Source: Patiria pectinifera (Eukaryota > Echinodermata > Asteroidea > Valvatida > Asterinidae). From it: 64,000 bases of DNA. The DNA lies in assembly GCA_029964075.1 (NCBI GenBank), contig CM057130.1:5332001-5396000 (forward strand). The letters are read 5' to 3'. Under the pieces are notes generated by a model. The model was not told the DNA's origin. It made no database searches and saw only the letters and a program-made list of their open reading frames with translations. Below, one piece after another: positions 23,701 to 35,700 of the stretch (the stretch's first letter is position 1; the number at the start of each line of letters is the position of its first letter). Made by a program: the position numbers and the translations under genes.

Positions 23701-26700
23701 TATACGAGCTACCTGTAGCCCTGAAATTCAATAGGCTTCTTGGAGAATCCACTATCAAACTACCTGCCAAGTTTTATGACAATCCATCAAGTCTATCTTG
23801 AGTTACCGTGATGAAAGCATTTCTTTTGCTTTAGCCATATTGACCTTGACCTTTGACCTGTAACCCCCAAATTCAATAAGCTTCTTGGGGGTTCCACTAG
23901 CAAGCCATCTTTAAAGTTTCATGACAATACATCAATGCTAATTTGAGTTATCGTGATGACAAGCACTTCTTTTGTTTATGTTATCATAATGCATTTCTTT
24001 TGTTTTAGCCATATTGACCTTGACCTTTGACTGGTAACACCCAAATTCAATAGGCTTCTTGGGCGTACCCCTAGCAAGCCACCTGTCAAGTTTTATGACA
24101 ATCCATCAGGTTTTCCTTGAGTTATCGTGATGACAAGCATTTCTTTTGTTTTAGCCATATTGATCTTGACCTTTGACCTGTAACCCCCAAATTCAATAGG
24201 CTTCTTGGGGGTTCCACTAGCAAGCCATCTTTAAAGTTTCATGACAATACATCAATGCTAATTTGAGTAATCGTGATGACAAGCATTTCTTTTGTTTACG
24301 TTATCATAATGCATTTCTTTTGTTTTAGCCATATTGACCTTGACCTTTGACTGGTAACCCCCAAATTCAATAGGCTTCTTGGGCGTACCCCTAGCAAGCC
24401 ATCTGTCAAGTTTTATGACAATCCATTAAGTCTTCCTTGAGTTATCGTGATGACAAGCATTTCTTTTGTTTTAGCCATATTGACCTTGACCTTTGACCTG
24501 TAACCCCCAAATTCAATAGGCTTCTCGAGGGTTCCACTAGCAAGCCATCTTTAAAGTTTCATGATAATACATCAATGCTAATTTGAGTTATCGTGATGAC
24601 AAGCATTTCTTTTGTTTTAGCCATATTGACCTTGACCTTTGACCAGTAACCCCCAAATTCAATAGGCTTCTTTGGGAACCCACTAGTAAACTACCTGCTA
24701 AGTTTCATGACAATCCATCAAGTTTATCTTGAGTTATCTTGATGAAAGCATTTTCTTTTGTTTTAGCCATATTGACCTTGACCTTGTACACGTGGCCCTC
24801 AAATTCAATAGGCGTCTTGGGGAATCCACTATCAAACTAAATGCCAAGTTTCATGACAATCCATCAAGTCTATCTTGAGCTATCGTGATGAAAGCAAAAG
24901 TGTGACATACACACACACACACACCCACACACACCCACCCACCCACACACGGAAGGACATGACAGAAACAGTATGCCCTTCGGCTTCGCCGGGGCATAAT
25001 AAGTAGACCACTACAATACACCGAATAAAAAACCCCAAGACATCTTCACTAATACCTTCTTTGGTTCTATTATTAAACTAGAAAGCACTCAGAGAGCGCA
25101 AACCTCCGCCAAGGCTAAACAATTCCCCGCCATATTGTCAGTACACCCAAAAAGAATACTCGCATAAATGGTGAAGAATCCTTAAAAACTATCCTGGATC
25201 CAGACGCAGATCCAGATCACTTCCAACATCTAATGGATATGAACTTGTACCAAGGACCACCCCGAAACAACTTCTATGCAAATCCGTCCATAACTTTTTG
25301 AGTTATCTTGTTCACAGACAAACCAACCAACCAACAAACTAACCAACTCTGACAAAAACGTAATCTCCTTGGCGGAGGTAATTCCCCCTCTTATCCCCTA
25401 GCAGGGGTGACTCCAGCTTTGGCCAGGGAGAGGGGTGTTTAACAGACATGTGTTTCTTTTTTCTGCATGATTTTCCAACTTCTTGTTATTGTAGGGGGGG
25501 GGGGGAGGGGGATTGAACCCCTACACTCTGTTGTAGATCCGCCACTGACCATGCAGTGTGTACCTACCGATAGTCACATTGAATGAGCAGTTTGTTGTGA
25601 AATCCGTCCCTGCATCCGTTGCTGTGCAAGTGATCATGGTCACAGTTTCGTTGAGTTTAGCCCCAGCCTCCATGTCGCATTGGACTGAGGCAGGCTCCCC
25701 AGTGGTGTCCATGTTACCCCTGGCTTGGAGCCAGTCAGGGGACACGACGGCCTCGCTGGGACTCACCACGATATGTCCAGGACAACTGACATTAAAGGTC
25801 GGTGCTGTAAAATGATAAAAAATTTATGATAACGCATTTTCTCTATATACATGTAGACACGGATTTTCCTACAGCCTTGAAATGTTGAAATGGGGCCCGC
25901 GATGATTATTCGATGATCATGCAATGATCTAAAGTAAGGAAGACGGAATCTAAGACATACAAAATGCACTCACAGACGAATACGTTGAATATACAGGTGC
26001 TGATGAGGCTGTCCATTGTGCCGTCCACAGCGGTGCATTTCACTTCGGTTGGCCCAGCTCTGAAGTCCATGGTGCCGCTTGCAGGGCTGCAGGTGACGGC
26101 TGCCGTGTTATTGTCACGATCCACAGCGGTAGGGTCGACCCAAGACACACTTGAAGCCGTACCGTCATTGGTGTCTGGTGGCACGTTGACTTGATCGTGG
26201 CATAGCTCGCCGTCAAAGGTAGGAGCTTAATGATATTGCACGTAAATAGACGGAGAAATTAGCTTATGTTTTTATTTTACTGGAGTCCTAAGGTCAGCCA
26301 GTCGGGCCCGGATTATCCAATAGGCACCAGCTTAGCATCCACACGAAATTGGTGCTGTGCTATATGCCTGGGGTGCAACAGACCCACAGAACTTAATCCG
26401 GCCCTGCAGCCAGTGCTTTGACTGATGCCAAGTCATTGACTGAACTTTACTTAACTCTTGGGTCTCTCCGGCCACTGCATATCACATGCTCCATTTATGA
26501 TACAATTTGAAAAAGGCATAAAGGGACTGCCCCATTTGATTGGTCTTACGTGCAAAAAGCCGAGCTCATTACCTTCACCAACAGTGACTAAGAACGTGCA
26601 TGTGGCCTCATTTCCAGTCACAGAGTCTGTAGCGTTACACGTGACGTTAGTTGCCGCGTTGTTGTCGAACTGCGACCCAGAGACCGGAACGCAGTCCACA

Positions 26701-29700
26701 CTGACCTCAGACTGGGTGGAATCTGTCGCCGTTGCTGTCGGGTAGTCCACGGTAGTGATGGGTGAAGTAGCGTTTGGAGCAGCTACTACGTCAGCAGGGC
26801 AGTTAATGATTGGAACTGGGAATGTTATTAAGAATAAAGATTACAAAATACCAAAAATTTGTTGTAGACAGTCTAGACAGTTGAACCCATTGCAAACTGC
26901 CAGTCTTGCCGATGATCCGCTTGTGCGCAAGTCAACATTGGACGGATCGATGTAGATGTTTGGAACCACAGTTATTACTTTATGAAACGACTGAGAATAT
27001 TTGTCTTCTTCCTAGATGACTCCAGTCCATATGAGGGTTACAGGTACCGTTTCAGTCTCCTAGGTGGAGAGAGGCAAGTGGGTTTGAGCACACAGAAGTT
27101 ACACACATCTATACAGGGTGTTAAAAGAGGTAATCCTACGTTGTGGTTTAATATGGACGGACTATATATGTTAACCAGCAAAAAGCATGGTATCATCTTA
27201 AAGTAGAAGCTACTTGCATTCCAAAGATACCTTGGTTGACCTTCCAGGGTCACGCGTCGTTGAGCACCATTGTCTTGAAAATGTGGCACAAAATTGGGGT
27301 TGGTTCACTTCCATGTCGAACAAAATCAGCAGTGTGCGCCGGAGGACATTCGAGACGAAATAGCACAAGACCATTAAACAAAACTGAAGAAGACTCAGGT
27401 TTTTGTTCAATCATTGAATTTTGTCCAGGGATGAGTTTCTGATTTTTCCCTCATTTGTCAAGACTCTCTACGTACGTGTCCACCTCCCCTCTCCAAACAC
27501 AATTGGCTGCAATGTGGCGCATGTCAGCCCCAGCTTGTCTCACAGTATCTGGATCTTCCCCCAAAATATCCACCTCGCGCTGAAGCCAGTTACAAAAAAT
27601 CCTGCATGTTGCTTGGTGGGGTGCCGAAAACATTGTTCTTCAAATGACCCCACCAAAAAAAGTCACAGTGCGTGACATCAGGTGACCTGGGGACTACTGG
27701 GCTGGTTCAAAGCAAACTCTCGTTCGTAAAAGACTTCCCCCAGGCGATTTCAAACAGCAGTGAGACGATGGGCTGCTGTGCCATGTCGAGCCCACCACAG
27801 ATAAACAGAAGATCCAATTTTCTGGCGTTGAAAGTGAAAATACTTTACTCCTGAATAAAATTCAATGAACTTCATCATTTTTTAAGCTCCTGTGCCCTTT
27901 CGTCTTGAATGTCATCTGGCACAGTGTGCTGATTTTGTTCGACATGGAAGTGAACCAACCCCAATTTTGCACCACGTTTTCAAGACAATGGTGCTCAACG
28001 ATGCGTGACCCTGGAAGGTCAACCAAGGTATCATTGGAATGCAAGTATAGCATCAACTTTAAGACGATACCATGCTTTTTTTTTCTGGTACATGTATAGT
28101 CTGGCCATATTTATAACCCTCTATAGTAGAATTGCCTTTTCTTTTTTTTAAAACACCCCATGTGTATGTGCTGAATTTGAGCCCCCGGCCATACGTTGAG
28201 TCTCAAATCCCAACCTCCACATCACTAAAAAGACTAGTGTGCATCCCCATTTTTATTGAAGCAACTTATTAAACCACTTTTAATCATTCTAAAAACAATT
28301 AAACACTGTAAAAAGGTAACACTTGATTTAGAACCGTTAATTAGCACACACTACATGTAAATGGCGTCATTATACCATACCCTACTGGATGGAACATTGA
28401 AATCTATGAAAACTTTTGTTCAGATATACGTCCTATTTTTGATGCATTGATTTGACTCACACACTCGAACTTTGAATTTATTGACGGCTTCAGCCACTGA
28501 GCCGGAGCCTGGTAGCGTCCAGGATGCCACACACTTGGCGTCTGATTCCCCGGGTTGGAATGTGGAGCCCGATGCAGGAGTACATGTGACAGTAGCAGGC
28601 GGCTCTTGGGGCACGGTTGCAATAGGCAGATCCCATTCCACGTTGGCAGTCTGCATACCAGGATCTGGCCCTTGGTCGATATCCCTCACCAAGGTAGCCA
28701 CCTCTACTGATGGTACTGCATTTGAACACGATACAAATCTTTTGAGAATGTGCAAGGTCATTACAACGGCATAGTTTCAACTGTGGATATTATTGCTGGG
28801 CAAACGTTTGTGAAAACCATGGAGTGCTGTGGTCTCACGGTAAGGGCATTGGATTCGTGGTCTGTGGGTAATGCTGCAGGTTGTGGGTTCGAGTCCGGCC
28901 GGGGTCATGGTGCGTGTGCCCTTGGGCAAGGCACTTTGTCACTCATTGCTTCTCTCCACCCAGGAGTAAATGGGTACCTGTGAGGGCAGAGATGGTTACT
29001 GTGATTAAATTAGCTTCCTTGCACCTAACAGGCTGCATCGAGTTGTGTACTCCCCAGGGAGCTGAGATGGCATTTGGTATGTTTCATGGGCCCAATGAGC
29101 AGGGGTAATAATGATGTAGCCCCTTGAGCACCAGTCCTGGTGGAAACGTGCGCTTTATAAATACCCATTATTCCACTAAATGTACCATATAGAGACACGT
29201 TATCGTAATTTCTTCGATAATAGGGAGACACCGGTCATTAGGGAAACACATAACTGTCTCCCTAATGTCACAGCCCCCCCCCCCCTCTTTAGAGGAAAAA
29301 TGTTACCGTCGCAATTAGGGGCGGATTGCAATAACGCGGTCTTAGTCGGCTGGCACAAGTCGGATTTTAGCCGGCTATTGTTCTTAGACGGTCTTGGTTA
29401 AGACACCAAAATTAGCCCATTGCAATAAGCTGGTCTTTACTAAGCCCGCTTAGAGTAATGATTCACAAACAAACATTCCATGGTTACGGGCGAATACTGG
29501 AGAGACTGCACGATTTTTTTTGGGTTGGTGGGATTCAAATCATGCGAAATGAAATCTGTCAATTCCGAAATTTTATGTTGAGAAAACTGTGTTTGCAGTA
29601 CAACTCAGTGTCATTACATCATCCTAGAAGATCCCTTCTATCCCAGAGAATTTTCCCTCCAAGCAGTGTTCTGCTATTTTAAGATTATCAAACACTCATC

Positions 29701-32700
29701 AATTGAAGAAAAAAAAACATTTTGGGAAAGAATAATTCAACACACCAGTGAATTCCAAAAATCCCACCTATTATGGACCGTTTTAAGCCAGCCCAACCCA
29801 GGTTAACTATGTTAAGACTGTCTTACAACTTAGACTGTGTCATTGCAATGGTCTTACTTATAGACTGACTGACAGCCAGACCTTTTAGACTGTCGAATGG
29901 GCATAGACAGCTTTAAGACAGGTTATTGCAATCCGCCCCTGGTTATATTTGTTGCTCGTGGTCTACTTAGTAAAAAATACCGAAATTCGTGGAAAAAGGA
30001 CAAGGGAATATTGGGTTAGGGTACATTTAAGTTGGAAAAAATTTGTGCACAAGTCTATGGGAAAGTCTCCCTAATGACCCATTCCCGGTAATTATTATTA
30101 TCATTGTTAACCCAAAATGACTCCATGCTGTCAATCCAGAAAAGTTTGCAAAAAGCGCGAGGGTTCAAAGCCTAACATGTCATGTTCACTCACTTAGATA
30201 AACAGTTGTGACACAGGAAGCCGTTTCATTGGGGGTCTGCTCGGCCGTGCACTTCACACTATCATTCTTGCTATCAAATTTCGAGCCCCACGGCGGTTCG
30301 CAGGTGACGACGACATTATTTCCGTCTTGATCTTCGGCGATGGGGTCCAGATAGGCAATAGTTGCTCTGTAGTCGTCGGGGTCCGGTGTTCGGTTGATGA
30401 TTTCAGGACAAGATTCCACAAAATGGGGATCTAAAGAGCAAAAAGCATCATTTGGATGAAAAAGGCAAAAGCTAAAATCAATTATTAACCGTTCCAATTT
30501 TGCGTTAAGCCTCAGTCACCTTCTATGAACACCTTCATCCCTTAAAAATTTGTTAATTAAAGAGCCATTTTCCCTTGAATTTTCCCGTGCACTTAAATTT
30601 TCAGGGATTTTTCAACACATTAACCCTAACCCACCTCACTCCTCCAAAATCCTCCTGGCGGTTTTGGAGGATTCTAGAGGATTGAGGATGAATGGTGATT
30701 GAATCAAATGAGGATTCTGGAGGATTGAGGATGAATGGTGATTGAAGCACATGAGGATTTTGGAGGATTGAGGATGAATGGTGAATGAAGCACAAGAGGA
30801 TTTTGGAGGATTGAGGATGAATGCATTTAGAGGCAGGACTGTCTGATGATTTTGAAGGATTTGGCGTTGGTTATCCTTCATTTAAACACGAGTGCAAAGT
30901 TTTGGGATGAGGAGGATTTTGGAGGATTGAGGATGAATGCATTTTGAGGCAGGACTGTCTGACAATTTTGAAAAATGTAGGCGGAGTTGAAAAATTTTGG
31001 AGGATTTTGGAGGATTGAGGATGGTTGTAAGCAACAAGGGCCTAGGGGGTTAGGGTTAAGGGGGATTAGGGGTCTGTGAAAACACCCTTAGGAAAGTCCT
31101 TTGTTTACCCATGGAGATAGATTATGTATAACCATGGAGCTATAGTGACAAACACAATGTTCATTGCAAAGCATTACATTAATACTATTGCACGGAATGT
31201 GCCCCATACTTTTCACTCGTAAGTGGACTGGGTTATTTGTGCATGAGAATCAACGCAATGGTAATAAGGAGACCTTCAACAATGAAGTGTTTGAAATGAC
31301 TGTGAGGCCTACCGACGATAAAAAATCCGAAAGGTAACCAGTCTAGATTAAGTTTGGTAGATTTCTTTGAAACTCTTGAACAATAAAAACTGTCGCCTAT
31401 TGCTATAAACGTACAGACTCGGACTCTGAAGTTACACGTCGTTATCAGCGTTTCCTCGGCCGTATCCTTGGCGACGCATGTGACGTTGGTATCTCCTCCT
31501 TCAAAATCGGTGCCGCTAGCTGGCGTGCATTCTACTGTCGCAGCTGTGCCGTCAGATTGGTTGGCTGTTCGCTCTGGCCACTCGACGTTTCGAGCCTGGG
31601 TGTTGCTGTTCGGAGAGACGACAACATCTTGCGTGCAGTCCGGATCGGGGTTGAATATGGGAGCTGAATTCAACAATATGTAAAGTTTTTAAAAAAAAAC
31701 CACAATGGTTTAGGTAAGAAAACACATGCGTGATCTTTAACATTGATCAGTATTGATTACAAATTAAATGGCAGCTTTTTGAAAGGGCACAGTCGAAAAA
31801 CTGACCACTTTTTCTAGTTTTTGAGAACTGACTACCTCATGGAAACACAGTCGAAACAGAAAAACACCTGTTTGTAGATTTCCATTTACATGTCATTTTT
31901 GCAATCCAAATAAAAGTCGTTTAACTTATATTGTAGGTGCATCCATGCAGTTGGTCAATCATTTGGATTGTCTACATCTAAGAACGTTTTTCTCCATTGA
32001 AAAGCTGCTATAATATAACAAATGAATCAGCCATCCGTTTTGGATCTATATGTACACATTTTTCCATTCACATCCAGTACAGGAATAACAAATCAAGTCC
32101 TGATGAACTTGGACTTTTACCGAAACATTACAGCCCGGCTGAATTGAATTTATCCACTGAATCTCTGCTAGTCTGAAAATTTAAGACTCTCAAGACTGTG
32201 TATGAGAGTCCCAACACTTAAGATATTGAAAACATGCAAAAATACAAGAAAATAGCATGGCACCTGAAACAACCAGTCCAACAACTCTTCAGTACTGCAT
32301 CAATCAACTGTGCCAAAACAAATATTTCAGGTATTATTAAGTATTTCTACACATTTCTCCATAGTGAGTCACCAGACTAATGATAATGAATGAAGCGGTC
32401 AATCTTCTCAAACAGTTGGACCATGGTTGGACATACATGTACGCCTCATTTTCAAATCACCTGACTAATAGGCTGACTTCTTGCTCACAGTGCAAAACAT
32501 TGAAGAATAGTCTGCTTTAAAAATTGAATTGCGTCTTCAAACTTGGTTGGTGAAATACTGAGGATCTTTTGTTTGGCCAATGACAGAATTTTGCTGAGAA
32601 GAGTTACGAGTAAAGTTGGCCTGATTTAGTTTTGCATGTTTTTTAGCACTCAAACTCCCAGTATGGATCTCTACTAAACACCTTCTATTAAAAAAGAAAA

Positions 32701-35700
32701 AAAAAAGTTTTTAACTTACCATCCCCAATTGTTACTTTGAAGGAGCAAGACACACTCTGTCCAGTCTGCTCACTATCTTCAGCCGAGCAGGTAACAGTCG
32801 TCGGTCCAGGGTCAAACCCATCTACTGGGTTGTTGCAGGTTACGTTGGGCGCTAATTCAGCGGAGTCCATTGCTATCGGCATGGGGAAATCCACGGTAGA
32901 ACCGTTGCCTTGAATTATGTCACCCGGACAGCCCGTGGTAAATATGGGATCTGCACAAAGACAGGATTAGCAAGGCGCTTGTCACTTTGTCATTTTGGTT
33001 CAAACTTGAAATGGGCCTTACGAGTCGGCCATACTGAATTGAAAGTGAGGTAAAATCAGAATTTTTGGCCGTAAATAGTCTGGCGCCATCCCATCGAACA
33101 GTTAACACTTAATGACATACGTTCAGGGTTGATTTCAAGTGTACAGTTGCCATTGTGTTGATAACAAACAAGCCTATTCTGAACATATGGTGTTTTGTGG
33201 TAGTCACAAAGAAAGGCTATCCTTTTCACGCATGGCTGCATATCAGCAAAACTTTTACTGACTGTGGTCAATACCCAGACTAAATGTTGGCTGAAGAGAA
33301 AACACTAGTTACCTTTCCCGTTTTATGGGAGACGAGAACTTTTTTTAACTTTTTTTTACTCACCCTGTATATGGTTTTGTATTGCGTGGATCTGATAGAT
33401 ATGAGTAAACATTTTGTGCATTCATTGTTATTAAAATATTACAAAGAACAGCCTCCAAGACACCCGCAGTGCAAGAGTCTATTGGTTTTACGAACAGCTA
33501 AGCAATGGCGTGAATCAACAGGTCAGTGACAACCTCGTCCCCAGGGTGTCAAGCAGTACGCGCCCATCACTACCTGCTCTCTCACCATGGTATTGGATCA
33601 TTTGCATGTGCAAGATTTTTGAACACGTATGCAAATGAGGAACAGTCTGGTGCCTGGATATGCGTTACACATTAGAGTTTGTTTTTGTATGCGGTGTCTG
33701 GGGTAAAAACAGAGTCAATTCGTAGCAGCGCGAGCACGGCGTGAGTTACGAAAACACGATTTTTGAAATCAAACTGTTACGATCTTATCGAGACAACATG
33801 CAGTATCATATTTCATATTAATATGAGCAAATTGGAAAGGAAATTAGTATTTTCGAGAAGGCGTGGACGAATGATCGCGAAAACACGTACTGCACGTTGT
33901 GAATAATAGCACCAAGTACACGATAAAAATCCATTACTAGCCAATTGCGGTATCCAATCAGGATACAGGAAGAAAGTTTCCTATCCAGGGTTTACTATTG
34001 GAAACCGTGTTGGAAATAAAGTAAGCACTGGGGACGAGGTTGGGTCAGTGAGGCATCAAAAGAATTCTACGCGATAAAAATACTCACAGACTCGAACTGT
34101 GTAATTGCATGTGGTTATCAGTGTTGGCTCCGTAGTATCCGCAGCTGTGCATGTGACGACTGTTCCCCCACCAACAAAGGTAGTCTTACCATCAGCCTGC
34201 TGACATACAGCGGTCACAGTATTTCCATCAGCTTGTGTAGCTGTTAGCATCGGCAATGTTACTCCCTCTGCTTCATTTTTGCCAGCAGTTGGTTGGACAT
34301 TAAAATCCGTGCAGTTGGAGTCGAATGTCGGGGCTATAGGGTTGAAAAATTTATTTAAGACTTAAATGCGCCGTGAACTGGGCATTTGATTTGCAGTATG
34401 CATAAAAGTGTTTAGCTTTGAAGAGCATACCAGTCCCCCCCCCACCTTTGATTTTATGGAGGCCAAGTGTCCGGAGGAAAAAACATGTCTACATTTAAGC
34501 ATGGATGTGCGGTTGCCCCCAACACCCAAAGCTGGATATGCCACTGTATCATCTCAATAAAGGTCAGTCATTTTTACAAAAATGTTGAAATTATTAATTT
34601 CAACATGAAACTGTTGGGAAATACTTTGAAAATGTTCTTGACTCTCCATAGACTTTATACACAACCGCTGAAGTGGTATCCTTTTCTCATATAGGCCTAA
34701 ATACGAATGGAATTACTTTGGATGAAAACTTACGAATGCCGATAGTCACATCAAACGAACATTCTGCTTGCAGGTTCTTTTCTGCATCCGTTGCCGTACA
34801 CGTCACAGTGGTTTTACCTTCAGTGAAGGAATCACCACTACTCTTGGTGCACGTGACCTCAGCCGTCTTCCCTCCAGACCCTACGGCCACTGGAATCGTG
34901 AAATCCACCGTGGCGTCGTTCTGAATGATGGGAGCAGGACAGCCCACTTCAAACTTCGGAACTGCAGGGGGAGACGGATTATTGTTTTAGTGTGAATGTT
35001 GTTTTATACGATATGCGTTCAACTTTCAAGTTCCATGTATTAAACCTAGCCTAGCCCAGGTTGGACGACGTCTTCATTGCATTAAGATTAACGTAACGTA
35101 GGAGGAAAGTAGCCTTTCGCCCAGGCCATTGTGGCTGCGCTTAGAGCGGCGGAGTTGCGAAGACCCGAAGCGACTTGAGCAAAGATTAAGTCAGCATGCA
35201 CGAGTGGCAACGCCACGAGGCCTTTTGCAACTTGATTTTGTTGAATTATTCATGATTTTATGCTAATAAGAAGCGTGCTGAAGGTTAACCAATCACAACG
35301 CGGATTTTGCCTAGTCGCTTCCATTTTTAAAAGAAGGGTGAGTAAGGAAAACGTAAGAGCAAATTACTGTAAGTTCAGATGAAAAATAAGTTCTTACCCT
35401 AAAATAATTTCTTGGAATACCTTTATAAGTAAAGTTAAAATAAGATAATGCAAGAACAGTTACGCGGTCATGATCTCGTGGAAAACTAGACTCGCATTTT
35501 TTGTTTTTAAATTTTGTGCAAGCATATCTGGGCGCGTCGACGCGCGCGTCCGGGTAGTAGCCACGCACGAACGAAAAGGCTGGTGATTGGTTGGAATTTT
35601 GCTACCCTTTTGGGGTAGCCAAAATCGAGATTATAAAGAAAAACATACGAATTTCTCGACAAGTTCCAGTCGCTTCGCGTTTTCGCTGCTTTGAATGCGG

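Noticed and set aside
31040-31072. Interstitial telomere repeat (TTAGGG-like)
   Set aside because: Only two imperfect units, and they form the inverted partner of the CCCTAACCC end at 30624, better explained as a transposon terminus.
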